From NCBI RefSeq assembly GCF_013155545.1, contig NZ_JABJVV010000013.1:62001-126000 (forward strand): a DNA stretch of 64,000 bases, in the 5' to 3' direction. This stretch comes from Caenimonas soli (GTDB lineage: Bacteria > Pseudomonadota > Gammaproteobacteria > Burkholderiales > Burkholderiaceae_C). Numbering within the stretch: position 1 is the stretch's first letter; each line of letters starts with the position of its first letter. Under the pieces are notes generated by a model. That model worked only from the letters and a program-made list of their open reading frames with translations. It was not told the origin of the DNA and did not search any database. Both the position numbers and the translations under genes were made by a program. Positions 51,735 through 60,833 of this stretch are shown piece after piece.

Positions 51735-52727
51735 TCAGTCGAGCTTGGCGCCGGACTGCAGCACGACCTCACGCCAGCGCGTCATCTCCGACTTCACGAA
51801 GGCACCGAGCTTCTCGTCGCGCAGGCCTGTGAGCGGGACGCTGCCGAATTTCTCGGTGCTCTGCATCATCTCGGGATGGACGATGGCTTTCGCGATTTCA
51901 TCGCCGAGGCGCTTCACGATCTCAGGGGGTGTCTTCGCCGGAACGAACACTGCGCCCCAGGCAGTCGATTCGGCGTTGGAAAAGCCAGATTCACTGAGCG
52001 CCGGAACGTCCGGGGCACTGGTAAGCCGCTTCTTGGCGGTGACCGCCAATGCCTTGAGCTTTTGTGCCTGGATGAAGGGCAGCATCACCGCCGGGTAGTC
52101 GAACATCACATCGATGTTCCCAGCCATCAAATCGGTCAAAGCAGGACTGCTTCCCTTGTAAGGAATGTGCGTCATCTTGATGCCTGCTGCGGTCTGGAAC
52201 AGCTCGGCCGTCAAGTGCGTCCCCGTTCCCGACCCGGCCGAACCGAAGGTCACTTTGCCGGGATTGGCTTTGGCAAACGCGATCAGTTCGGAAACGCTCT
52301 TGTAGGGCCGCGCGGGATGGGTCACCAGCATCAACGGCGTTTCCGACAGTGCGTGCACGGGCACGAAATCTTTCACAGGGTCGTAGCCCACGTTCTTGTA
52401 GAGCGCGAGATTGGCGCCATGCGTGCCCTGGGTACCGTAGATCAGCGTGTAACCGTCCGGTGCCTGGCGCGCGGCGGTTGCCACGCCGATCGATCCACCC
52501 GCACCAGGCCGGTTGTCCACGAGCACCGTCTGGCCCAGCTGGGCTCCGAGCAGTTTGGCCAGCAAGCGCGAGGTGCTGTCGGTGATGCCGCCTGGGGTGA
52601 AAGGCACGACGAAGGTGATGGGCTTGGTCGGCCATGCCTCGCCAGCGGCGTGGAGTGTCCCGAGGGCCAGGGACCCGACTAGAAGAACCACCAGTTTCTG
52701 TAGACCACTTCGCATGCTTGTCTCCAT
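51735..52727 (-). CDS. Bug-family (TctC) periplasmic substrate-binding protein
   Basis: This 330-residue protein has a signal peptide (KLVVLLVGSLALGTLHAAGEA) and Bug motifs WPTKPITFVVPFTPGGITDSTSRLL, VLVDNRPGAGGSIG, APDGYTLIYGTQG and YDPVKDF. It is the first gene of the leftward operon and divergent from IclR. A second Bug receptor sits later in the same operon, suggesting uptake of two related acids. ATG 52715 is an alternative start. Confidence 0.92.
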   Translation of the reverse strand: METSMRSGLQKLVVLLVGSLALGTLHAAGEAWPTKPITFVVPFTPGGITDSTSRLLAKLLGAQLGQTVLVDNRPGAGGSIGVATAARQAPDGYTLIYGTQGTHGANLALYKNVGYDPVKDFVPVHALSETPLMLVTHPARPYKSVSELIAFAKANPGKVTFGSAGSGTGTHLTAELFQTAAGIKMTHIPYKGSSPALTDLMAGNIDVMFDYPAVMLPFIQAQKLKALAVTAKKRLTSAPDVPALSESGFSNAESTAWGAVFVPAKTPPEIVKRLGDEIAKAIVHPEMMQSTEKFGSVPLTGLRDEKLGAFVKSEMTRWREVVLQSGAKLD

Positions 52728-52753
52728 TTATTGTTGCCAGTAATTCACGATTA

Positions 52754-52890
52754 CTCGTAGAATACTTCAATATCTCGTATAAACGCAAGTAGAAAAAATG
52801 GCCGGCCTATCAATTTGAATTGCAATCCACCCTCTGTTTTTGTCTGAGTTATTTAGATTTCCTTCGCTATCATTCGTACTTATCTACGAA
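52754..52890. promoter_or_regulatory. Divergent control region with candidate IclR sites
   Basis: CTCGTA occurs at 52754-52759 and 52774-52779, 20 bp apart, i.e. on one helix face. TTCGTA (52873-52878) and TACGAA (52885-52890) form a dyad just before the IclR start. The AT-rich stretch between them must hold both divergent promoters. Assignment to IclR is inferred from position. Confidence 0.45.
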
Positions 52891-52904
52891 ATACCGGAGG
52901 CCAT

Positions 52905-53714
52905 ATGCCAACCCTTGTTCCTGCTGCCGCCCGCACCATGTCTTTGCTCGAAGTCTTTGCCCGTGAGCGCCGCGAACTGTCCAACTCGGACCTCGCGCGC
53001 CTCATGGACCTGCCCGAGAGCAGTTGCTCCGATCTGCTGCACACGCTGCACGAGCTGGGCTACCTGATGCGCACGGCGCGCAGCCGGCGGTTCTATCCAA
53101 CGGCGCGGCTGCTGACGATTGCGAAAGAGATCTCGGCGGGCGATCCGCTCTATGCGGTCGCTTCGGAGGCCTGCGAACTGCTGCGCGACAAGACCGGCGA
53201 GACCGGTATGTGCGGTCGCCTGGAAGCCGGGGTGGTGAAGGTGCTGGCCTTTGCCGAAGGCACGCATCCGCTTCGCTACGTGGGGAACGTCGGCAACAAG
53301 ATCGCACTGCACGTGTCGGCGCTCGGCAAGGCCGAGTTATCTCTCGGCACGCCCGAGGAGGCTGCGCGCCAGCTGCGGCTCAAGCCCCTGAAGCAGATCG
53401 CCGCGGGCACCATCACCGACCTCGCGGTCCTGGAAGCGCAGGTCGAAAAGGCGCGCCAGCAAGGCTGGATGTGGGTCGAGAACGAAGGCTTCGATGGCCT
53501 GGCGGCACTCGCGGTGGCCGGCTACGTCGGAGATGAGCCGCTGGCCCTGTCCATTGCCGGACCTACTGACCGCATGCGCCAGCACCGCGACGCCTGTCTG
53601 CAGGCGCTGAAGGAGGTGCAGGCATTGGTCTTCCATCCCCGCAGCACGTCACTTCCGCCGCGCACCGCACCAACCCGGCGTGGTGCCGCATCCAAGGAAT
53701 TCGGCCCCGCGTAG
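52905..53714 (+). CDS. IclR-family transcriptional regulator
   Basis: This 269-residue protein has an N-terminal winged helix (MSLLEVFARERRELSNSDLARLMDLPESSCSDLLHTLHELGYL) and the effector-binding C-terminal domain (GNKIALHVSALGKAELSL, AGTITDLAVLEAQVEKARQQGW). IclR proteins sense aromatic or acyl metabolites and control adjacent catabolic genes. It is placed between the two divergent arms of the island and is followed 40 bp later by acyl-CoA dehydrogenase on the same strand. Confidence 0.92.
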   Translation: MPTLVPAAARTMSLLEVFARERRELSNSDLARLMDLPESSCSDLLHTLHELGYLMRTARSRRFYPTARLLTIAKEISAGDPLYAVASEACELLRDKTGETGMCGRLEAGVVKVLAFAEGTHPLRYVGNVGNKIALHVSALGKAELSLGTPEEAARQLRLKPLKQIAAGTITDLAVLEAQVEKARQQGWMWVENEGFDGLAALAVAGYVGDEPLALSIAGPTDRMRQHRDACLQALKEVQALVFHPRSTSLPPRTAPTRRGAASKEFGPA

Positions 53715-53754
53715 TCAGGGGGCTTTTTTACACCATCTCCAGGAGACAGATCCC

Positions 53755-54903
53755 ATGTATTTCGTACCCGATGCCGAACAGGAACTGCTGCGTGACAGCG
53801 TGCGCCGCTTCATGAAAAGTGAAGTGGCACCGGTGGTCGCCCGGCACGACAGGGAAAAGACCTTTCCCTTCGAGCTCCTCAAGGATCTGTCCCAGTTCGG
53901 CTACATCGGCGGCCGGTTGCCCGAGTCGCTGGGCGGCATGGACATGGACCAGATGACCTGGGCCCTGCTCATGGAGGAGGCCGGCTATACATGGTTGTCG
54001 TTGCGGACCATGGTGAACATCACCAACGCCGCCATCAACAAACTGGCCGCGGAAGCAACCGAGGCACAGAAGGAGCGCTTCCTGAAGCCCTTGCTGGCTT
54101 CCGAGCGACGCGTCTTCAATGCCATCAGCGAGCCGGGTTGCGGTTCGAACATCGCGCAGGTGCAGACACGGGCCGACCTGCAGGGCGATCACTACGTGCT
54201 CAACGGACGCAAGTTGTGGATCACCAACGGCGCATTCGCCGACTTCGGTATCGTTGTTGCGCGCACCTTCAGCCCGGATTGCCAGGGGCAACTCTCCACG
54301 TTCCTGGTCGAGCGCGAGGTGTCGCCGTATGAGATGCGCAGTGTCGACACTATGGTCCTGCGCAGTACCGGCACTGCCGAACTCGGCTTCGACAACGTGA
54401 AGGTTCCGCGCGAGAACCTGCTCGGTGAGGAAGGCAATGCGCTGAAGAAGATGCTGATCGGACTGGACAGCGCGCGCGTGAACATCGCCATGGGCGCGGT
54501 GGGCGCGGCCCAATCGGCGCTCGATCTGTCCATCGACTACGCCCGCACAAGGACGCAGTTCGGCAAACCCATCGGCAGCTTCCAACTGGTGCAGAAGCTC
54601 ATCGTCGACATGACGATACGGGTCGAGGCGGCCCGCGCCCTCGGCCTGCGCGCCGCGGCGGCGCTCGACGCGAACAAGGATGCGCGCACGGCCTGCTCGA
54701 TCGCCAAGCTCTACGCCACGGAGGCCGCGCACGAGGTGGCCAGCATGGCGCTGCAGGTGCACGGCGGCTTGGGCTATGCGACGGACTACCCGATCGAGCG
54801 CATCTTCCGCGACACGCGCGGCGGCACGATTCCCGAGGGCACGACGGAAGTGCAGACATTAATTGCCGGCCGCGAGATCCTGGGTATCTCGGCCATGGTC
54901 TGA
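53755..54903 (+). CDS. Acyl-CoA dehydrogenase
   Basis: ATG 53755 has AGGAGA upstream and gives 382 residues. The FAD-binding acyl-CoA dehydrogenase fold is clear: ISEPGCGSNIAQVQTRA, LWITNGAFADFGIVVA, RTRTQFGKPIGSFQLVQ and IERIFRDTRGGTIPEGTTEVQ with the catalytic-type Glu in the last block. It introduces the 2,3-double bond that the enoyl-CoA hydratase of the divergent operon can hydrate. Confidence 0.93.
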   Translation: MYFVPDAEQELLRDSVRRFMKSEVAPVVARHDREKTFPFELLKDLSQFGYIGGRLPESLGGMDMDQMTWALLMEEAGYTWLSLRTMVNITNAAINKLAAEATEAQKERFLKPLLASERRVFNAISEPGCGSNIAQVQTRADLQGDHYVLNGRKLWITNGAFADFGIVVARTFSPDCQGQLSTFLVEREVSPYEMRSVDTMVLRSTGTAELGFDNVKVPRENLLGEEGNALKKMLIGLDSARVNIAMGAVGAAQSALDLSIDYARTRTQFGKPIGSFQLVQKLIVDMTIRVEAARALGLRAAAALDANKDARTACSIAKLYATEAAHEVASMALQVHGGLGYATDYPIERIFRDTRGGTIPEGTTEVQTLIAGREILGISAMV

Positions 54904-54905
54904 CC

Positions 54906-57032
54906 ATGGAGACAAAGTTGACCGATCTATCCAGGCTTATCCGTCCGCGCTCCATCGCGCTGGTTGGCGCTTCGGACCGCATGCACAGCATCGGCGAGCG
55001 AACCCTGACCAATCTGCTGGACCACTCCGATTTCGACGGCGACGTCTACCTCGTCAATCCCAGCAAAGCCGAAATCCGCGGGCAACGCTGCTGGCCCAGC
55101 GTTGCCGCATTGCCCGCCACGCCAGATCTCGCGGTGATCGTCGTGCCGGCGGCCGGTGTGCTGGCGGTGGCTGAGGAATGCGCTGCCCGCGGTGTGCTCT
55201 TCGCCATCGTCCTGACGTCCGGTTTCGGCGAGGCCGGGGAGGAAGGCGAGCGCGCCCAGGTGCGCCTGAAGGAAATTGCCGACGCCGGCGGGATGCGCGT
55301 GTACGGCCCGAACTGCCCGGGGCTGACCAACGTCAACCAGCGTCTGGGCCTGACCTTCTCCCCCTCGTTCCCGCACGACCTGGTCAAAGGCCCCATCGGC
55401 CTGGCCACCCAAGGCGGCGGCCTGGGCCGCAACGTGATGCAGGCAATGGACCGCGGCATCGGCATTGGCCTGTGGGCTTCGACCGGCAATGAGGTCGACC
55501 TGCAGGTGGCCGACTTCATCCACTACATGGCCGATGCCCCCGACATCAAGGTGATCGTCACTTTGCTCGAAGGCATCAAGGACGGCGCCAAATTCGTCGC
55601 GGCAGTCCAGCGCGCAGCGGTCAACGGGAAGCCCGTCATCGCGCTGAAAGTGGGCAAGTCGGAGTATGGACAGCGGGCGGCGCAGTCGCACACCGCGTCC
55701 TTGACCGGTTCGGCAGAGGTCAACAGTGCGGTGTTCCGGCAGTTCGGCGTGATCGAGGTCGACGACATCGACGAGTTGGCGGACACGGCCTGGCTGTTCG
55801 CGCGTGCCCAACCCGACGCCAGCGAGGGCATCGCCATCTATACCTCTTCCGGCGGAACGGCCGCCCTGACGGCGGACGCCGTGGGCTCCTCAGGCCTGAC
55901 GCTGGCGCAGTTCGCCCCGCACACCCGCGAGCTGCTGCGCAACCGCCTGCCGGACTACGCCGCCATCGACAACCCGGTTGACACCACCGCGGCGGTGCTC
56001 AGCGACGCGGCCCTGATCGAGAAGACCCTCGGCGCGGTGGCCAGCGACCCCAACCTCGGCTGTGTGATCGTGCCCATCGCGCTGGACTACGGCGACACCA
56101 CCATCCAGATGGCTCGCACCATCATCGCGGCGCAGAAGGGGTGTGCGACGCCTATCGTGCCGATCTGGATGAGCGACCGCATGGGCGAGGGCTATCGCAT
56201 GCTGGTCGAGCATGGCTTTGCGCCGCCGCGCTCGGTCGGCAAGGGGGTCAAGGCGATCCGGCGCTGGGTGGAGTACGGGCGCTGGAAGCGCGCGCACCGC
56301 TTGGCGGACACCGCGACGCCGACCGCGGCGCTGCCTGTGGCGCTTTCCACGCGCTCCCTGTCCGAGGCGCAGGCCAAGCAGCAGCTTCTTGCCGCGGGCG
56401 TGCGGCTGCTGCCGAACGCGTTGGCCAGGACGCCGGAGGAAGCGACTTCGTTGGCCGACGGCATGGGCTACCCCGTCGTCGCCAAGATCGCGAGCGAGCA
56501 GATCGTGCACAAGTCCGACATCGGCGGCGTGCAGGTGGGCCTGCAAGATGCAGGACAGGTTCGCGAGGCGTGGCGGGACATCATGGCCTCGGTTGCGCAG
56601 CACCGGCCCGACGCCGCTATCGATGGGCTGCTCATCGAGAAAATGGCGCCGGGAGGCGGCCTGGAGTTGATGGTCGGCGTCACCCGCGACCCGGTGTTCG
56701 GACATGTCATGACGTTCGGCCTCGGAGGCATCTATGTGGAAATCCTGCGCGACGTGACGCGCCGGCTGCTGCCACTGGGCGCGGACGATGCCGCCGAAAT
56801 GATCCGCGAAATGCGCTGTTTTCCGCTGCTCGCCGGTGCGCGAGGTCGCCCGCCTTCGGATGTCGAAGCGCTCGAAGCGCTGCTGCTGCGCATCTCGGCA
56901 TTCGTGGTCCGGAACGCGGACAGGATCGAGGAAATGGACCTGAACCCGGTGTGGGTGGGTGCCGTCGGCGAAGGCGCACTGCCGCTGGATGCCGTCATCA
57001 TCGAACGCACTGTGCAAGAGGTGACGGCATGA
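54906..57032 (+). CDS. NDP-forming acyl-CoA synthetase
   Basis: This 708-residue protein fuses a CoA-binding domain (about 8-130), two succinyl-CoA-ligase-like domains with the phospho-histidine loop SHTASLTGS (H262) and a C-terminal ATP-grasp domain (about 480-700; VVAKIASEQIVHKSDIGGV and MTFGLGGIYVEIL). Such enzymes make acyl-CoA from acid, CoA and ATP with ADP and phosphate as products. It probably activates the imported carboxylate. It is 2 bp after acyl-CoA dehydrogenase and overlaps the CaiB-type gene. Confidence 0.92.
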   Translation: METKLTDLSRLIRPRSIALVGASDRMHSIGERTLTNLLDHSDFDGDVYLVNPSKAEIRGQRCWPSVAALPATPDLAVIVVPAAGVLAVAEECAARGVLFAIVLTSGFGEAGEEGERAQVRLKEIADAGGMRVYGPNCPGLTNVNQRLGLTFSPSFPHDLVKGPIGLATQGGGLGRNVMQAMDRGIGIGLWASTGNEVDLQVADFIHYMADAPDIKVIVTLLEGIKDGAKFVAAVQRAAVNGKPVIALKVGKSEYGQRAAQSHTASLTGSAEVNSAVFRQFGVIEVDDIDELADTAWLFARAQPDASEGIAIYTSSGGTAALTADAVGSSGLTLAQFAPHTRELLRNRLPDYAAIDNPVDTTAAVLSDAALIEKTLGAVASDPNLGCVIVPIALDYGDTTIQMARTIIAAQKGCATPIVPIWMSDRMGEGYRMLVEHGFAPPRSVGKGVKAIRRWVEYGRWKRAHRLADTATPTAALPVALSTRSLSEAQAKQQLLAAGVRLLPNALARTPEEATSLADGMGYPVVAKIASEQIVHKSDIGGVQVGLQDAGQVREAWRDIMASVAQHRPDAAIDGLLIEKMAPGGGLELMVGVTRDPVFGHVMTFGLGGIYVEILRDVTRRLLPLGADDAAEMIREMRCFPLLAGARGRPPSDVEALEALLLRISAFVVRNADRIEEMDLNPVWVGAVGEGALPLDAVIIERTVQEVTA

Positions 57033-58135
57033 CGGCGCCATCCGCGCGCCCGCCGCTGGATGGCATCACCGTTATCGACTTCAGCGAACTGCTGCCTGGT
57101 CCGTTCTTCACGCAAAGCCTGGCCGAACTGGGCGCTCGCGTCATCAAGATCGAGCGGCCGCCTCTTGGGGACAATGCGCGCAGCCTGGGGATGGGCGCGT
57201 TCGAGGCCGTGAACCGCGGCAAGCACAGCCTGCTGGTCGATCTGAAGGACGAGGCCCAGCGCGAGAAGGTGCGCGACCTTCTTGCGACGGCCGACGTTCT
57301 GGTCGAGTCCTACCGGCCCGGCGTGATGGCGCGCCTGGGCCTGGATGCCGCTTCGCTGCGCGAAACATGCCCCCGGCTGGTGTACGTGTCGCTCAGCGGC
57401 TATGGACAAACCGGCCCGTGGGCCGATCTGCCGGGACACGACATCAACTACCTGGCGGCGGCTGGTGTGCTGGCCGTGTCCGGTGCACCCGGCGGCGGAC
57501 CGGCGCAAAGCTTCGGGCTGCCGGTGGCGGATCTGTGTGGTGCCATGTATGCGCTGTCGTCTACCCTGGCCGCACTGTTTCAACGCCAGGGCACGGGCCG
57601 TGGCCAGCACCTGGATGTCTCCCTCGCCGACTGCGCACTCCACTGGATGAACCCGCGTCTCGGTGCCTATCGCGAAGCCGGGGCGAGCACGCTGGAGGCG
57701 CAGCGCGAGACCACGCTGGTCAAGGCGGGCTACGGTGCGTTCCGCTGTCGCGACGGGCGCTATCTGTCGGTCGCGGCACTGGAAGATCATTTCTGGAGGC
57801 GCCTTTGCGCCGCGCTCGATTTGGCGCCATTCGACGGTGAGGCCCATGGTTCGCACAAGGCGCGCAAGCCGGTCGCCGAGGCCATCAACCGCCGCATCGC
57901 CGAAGTGCTCGAAGGCATGGATGCGGACGATGCCTTCGAGCTGCTGCGCCGGAACGACGTGCCCGTCGCACCGGTGGTGGAGCCGGCTCAGCTCGCGGCG
58001 TTGCCCCAGTTCGCGCTGCGCGGCAAGTTCGAGCAAGGAACGGTGATGCCCGCGGTGCGCTATCCCGTTCCGATGACCGGCGTGGTGGCGGGCGGCTTGG
58101 GCGTAGCACCCGCGCTCGGCAGCGCCCTGGTTTGA
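57029..58135 (+). CDS. CaiB/BaiF-type CoA transferase (class III)
   Basis: ATG 57029 overlaps the synthetase stop (ATGA), giving 368 residues. The fold is clear: GITVIDFSELLPGPFFTQSLAELGARVIKIE, NRGKHSLLVDLKD, LSGYGQTGPWADLPGHD and the catalytic Asp in PVADLCGAMYA (D168). Class III transferases move CoA between acids, giving a second way to activate the substrate. Confidence 0.92.
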   Translation: MTAPSARPPLDGITVIDFSELLPGPFFTQSLAELGARVIKIERPPLGDNARSLGMGAFEAVNRGKHSLLVDLKDEAQREKVRDLLATADVLVESYRPGVMARLGLDAASLRETCPRLVYVSLSGYGQTGPWADLPGHDINYLAAAGVLAVSGAPGGGPAQSFGLPVADLCGAMYALSSTLAALFQRQGTGRGQHLDVSLADCALHWMNPRLGAYREAGASTLEAQRETTLVKAGYGAFRCRDGRYLSVAALEDHFWRRLCAALDLAPFDGEAHGSHKARKPVAEAINRRIAEVLEGMDADDAFELLRRNDVPVAPVVEPAQLAALPQFALRGKFEQGTVMPAVRYPVPMTGVVAGGLGVAPALGSALV

Positions 58136-58139
58136 ATCC

Positions 58140-59132
58140 GTGGCTCCACCGTTGCGCACGCGGATCACCCGGCTGCTGGGAATCGAGCATCCGATCCTGG
58201 GCGGGGGGCTTATGTGGCTGTCGGACGCACGCTATGTGGCCGCGCTGGTCAATGCGGGCTGCATGGGCTTCATCACGCCCCGCACCTTTCACAGCGACAA
58301 AGCTTTCGGTGACGAATTGGTGCTCTGCTCCGAGTTGACTGGGGGCAGGCCGTTCGGCGTCAACCTGACGCTGTCGAGCCGTCCCGAGGCCAACGCAGCT
58401 GTGCAATGCTGGCTGGACATGGCGTTGGCCCATGGCGTTCGGTTCTTCGAGACAGCCGGGCATGCCCCAGTCGAACTGATCGGCACACTCCACAAGGCCG
58501 GTGCCATCGTGGTCCACAAGGCCTCGAGCATCCGCCATGCGTTGTCGGCCGAGCGCGCAGGTGCCGATGCCATCGCCCTGGTGGGGATGGAAGAGGGCGG
58601 CCACCCAGGAACCAACGAGTTGCCCACCATGCTGATGGGAGCACTGGCTGTCGATCGGTTTCGCGTACCCGTCGTGCTCGGCGGCGGGATTGGCCGAGGA
58701 CGGCAACTCGCGGCGGTGCTCGCACAAGGGCTCGACGGCGTGCTGATCGGTAGCCGCTTCCTGGTGTGCGAAGAGATCGGCGCGCACCGCCGCTACAAGG
58801 AGCACCTGCTGAACTGCGATGAGCACTCGACCGTGCGCCTGCTGCAATCACTGGGCAACACCTGGCGCGTGCTGCGCAACGATACGGCCCGCCAGATCGA
58901 TGAGATCGAACGCGCGGGTGCGACCGACCATGCGGCGTTCGGCGAACTGATCAGCGGCCGGGCGGCGCGCGACTATTGTTACGCCAATGGCGACTGGCAG
59001 CGCGGGATGCTATCGCTCGGTCCGTCGATCGCGTTCGCGAAACGCATAGAACCACTGAAATCCATCGTCGCCGATTTGCTCGAGGAGGCGCGGGCGTCGA
59101 TCTCCGGCCTTTCTTCACGGGAACAAGAATGA
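58140..59132 (+). CDS. Nitronate monooxygenase-like flavoprotein
   Basis: This 330-residue FMN-dependent TIM barrel starts with a GTG at 58140, 4 bp after the CaiB stop. Motifs include IEHPILGGGLMWLSDARYVAALVNAGCMGFI, GADAIALVGMEEGGHPG with the catalytic-type His and PVVLGGGIGRGRQLAAVLAQGLDGVLIG. In catabolic clusters such proteins often act as enoyl-CoA or 2-enoate reductases rather than nitronate oxidases; the reaction is not settled. Confidence 0.85.
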   Translation: MAPPLRTRITRLLGIEHPILGGGLMWLSDARYVAALVNAGCMGFITPRTFHSDKAFGDELVLCSELTGGRPFGVNLTLSSRPEANAAVQCWLDMALAHGVRFFETAGHAPVELIGTLHKAGAIVVHKASSIRHALSAERAGADAIALVGMEEGGHPGTNELPTMLMGALAVDRFRVPVVLGGGIGRGRQLAAVLAQGLDGVLIGSRFLVCEEIGAHRRYKEHLLNCDEHSTVRLLQSLGNTWRVLRNDTARQIDEIERAGATDHAAFGELISGRAARDYCYANGDWQRGMLSLGPSIAFAKRIEPLKSIVADLLEEARASISGLSSREQE

Positions 59133-60067
59133 AACGACTACCTTTCATGGACCGCCTCGTGGTGCCCGTGATCGCGGCGCCGATGCTGCGCGTCTCTGGC
59201 ATTGAACTCGTATCGGCGGCTTGCGCGGCGGGCGTCATTGGCGCTTTCCCTACGGCGAACTGCGCGTCACTTGAAGAGTTCGAGGCTTGGCTCCAGCGGC
59301 TGAACCGGGAAACCGCTGGCGACCGCCGCAGCGCACCTTACTGCCCGAACCTCATCATGCGGCGGGACCCGGCACGGCTGAAGGCGGAGGTCGAATTGAT
59401 CGTTCGGCATCGAACTGAGTTGGTCATCACCAGCGTGGGTTCGCCTGCCTCGGTGATACCGACCCTGCACGATGGTGGTTGCCTGGTGTTCGCCGACGTG
59501 GCATCGGTACATCACGCGGAACGCGCGCTTGAGGCGGGGGCCGACGGGCTGGTGCTGCTCACGGCAGGCGCGGGCGGCCATACGGGCTGGGCCAACCCGT
59601 TCGCGTTCGTCCGTGCGGTGCGCGCCCTGTTCGACGGTCCCATCGTACTGGCGGGTGGACTGTCGGACGGGTTTGCGCTCAAAGCTGCCTCGGTGCTGGG
59701 CTGCGATCTGGGCTCCATGGGGACCCGCTTCATCGCGACCCGGGAAAGCCTGGGGTCGGTTCCCTACAAACAGATGCTCGAGCGAAGTTCGCTGGACGAT
59801 GTCATGGCCACGCGCGCCTTCACGGGCCTGCCGGCCAACTTTCTGAAGCCGTCCATCGTTCAAGTTGGATTGGATCCCGCCGCGCTTGATGAAACTGTGT
59901 CCGTGCAGGAAGCCCGAAACAGGTTTGGCGGAGGCTCTGAAAGTGCAGTGATCCAGCGATGGGCCGACCTTTGGAGCGCGGGGCATTCCGTATCAGGGGT
60001 CACATCGGTCCCGGCTGTCGCTGAACTGGTACGAACCCTGCGCCATGAATTCAACGGTTCGGCCTAA
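59129..60067 (+). CDS. Nitronate monooxygenase-like flavoprotein, second copy
   Basis: ATG 59129 overlaps the previous stop, giving 312 residues. The same TIM-barrel motifs recur: VIAAPMLRVSGIELVSAACAAGVIGAFP, GLVLLTAGAGGHTG with His, and PIVLAGGLSDG... MGTRFIAT. It differs clearly from its neighbour, so the pair may form a heteromer or act on different substrates. It is the last gene of the rightward operon. Confidence 0.87.
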   Translation: MKRLPFMDRLVVPVIAAPMLRVSGIELVSAACAAGVIGAFPTANCASLEEFEAWLQRLNRETAGDRRSAPYCPNLIMRRDPARLKAEVELIVRHRTELVITSVGSPASVIPTLHDGGCLVFADVASVHHAERALEAGADGLVLLTAGAGGHTGWANPFAFVRAVRALFDGPIVLAGGLSDGFALKAASVLGCDLGSMGTRFIATRESLGSVPYKQMLERSSLDDVMATRAFTGLPANFLKPSIVQVGLDPAALDETVSVQEARNRFGGGSESAVIQRWADLWSAGHSVSGVTSVPAVAELVRTLRHEFNGSA

Positions 60068-60220
60068 GCCCTCTGGCGCTCTTCGCGAAAACTTCTGCAC
60101 TCCCTACTAGTCATCTAAGGCCATCGCATGCAGGCCAGCGCGCGGCAGCGCAGCCTATCGCAGGGAGGATAATGACCTTCGCGGTCCGTCCAGGGGGTTC
60201 GCCCGGCGAGGCTGGGCCGA

Positions 60221-60333
60221 TTTGCGCGACTTTTGCGCGACTCTTCTCAGCGCCTATGGACACCGCGCGACATTTCAACGATGGGAGGACGCCCTAAGTC
60301 GTTGATTTCATAGACCCCTGTTCAACTTTCGCA
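60221..60333. repeat. Element-end arm, shared with 25245-25356
   Basis: It starts TTTGCGCGACTTTTGCGCGA, contains TAAGTCGTTGATTTCA and AGACCCCTGTT and ends CTTTCGCA before core C. The order matches the arm at 25245-25356 along its length. The preceding bases from 60068 hold no gene. Confidence 0.7.
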
Positions 60334-60380
60334 GGCTACGAACCAAGGGGTCGTGGGTTCGAATCCTGCCAGCTGCACCA
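60334..60380 (+). repeat. att core C: 3' end of a tRNA-Arg(ACG)-like gene
   Basis: It matches cores A and B over 47 bp with one difference near the acceptor end (AGCTGCACCA against AGCCGCACCA). No tRNA body lies upstream. A tRNA-like terminator follows, so this is probably the original right boundary of the array. Confidence 0.82.
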
Positions 60381-60388
60381 TATGAATC

Positions 60389-60420
60389 AAGGACTTAGGT
60401 CAGAAATGGCCTGAGTCCTT
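60389..60420 (+). terminator. tRNA-type terminator after core C
   Basis: AAGGACTTAGG (60389-60399) pairs with CCTGAGTCCTT (60410-60420) with one wobble, followed by TTTCTTT. The first part, AATCAAGGACTTAG, also follows core A. Confidence 0.75.
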
Positions 60421-60833
60421 TTTCTTTGCTGGGGACTTTCCATCGCGCCCTTCCTACTTAGCCATTTGCCACCCGCAATAGGATCGCGATGGAAGTCGAG
60501 CGGTTGGCGACTCCGCTCGTTCGCAAGCATGTCGGCTGCCGCGGTGTACATACCCTAACGTGTACCCCGGACTGTCAACGCGACAACACTCCAATCCGCA
60601 GGGCGGATGAAAACTGCAATTGCGTGGCCAGATCATCGGCCCGGGCTATTCCGCGCTGGACCTGAACGCATTGAGCAGCTGCAGGAAGTCGGCGTCGCGC
60701 GCGGACGGACGCGATCCTCATCAAACGGGGTCGAACTGAAAGACTGCGACAGGAAGGGCGCCACCTACTCCGATAGGGACATGTGCATTGCGTTGCGCAC
60801 GACGATAGTCCGTGCTGCGCACAGGAGTCCCTT
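60421..60833. other. No supportable gene
   Basis: Short frames are present on both strands but none has a convincing start or family. The last ~60 bp contain the ribosome site of the following lipoprotein gene (AGGAG before ATG 60834). Confidence 0.4.

Noticed and set aside
53728-54762. A 344-codon minus-strand open frame
   Set aside because: It is antisense to acyl-CoA dehydrogenase.
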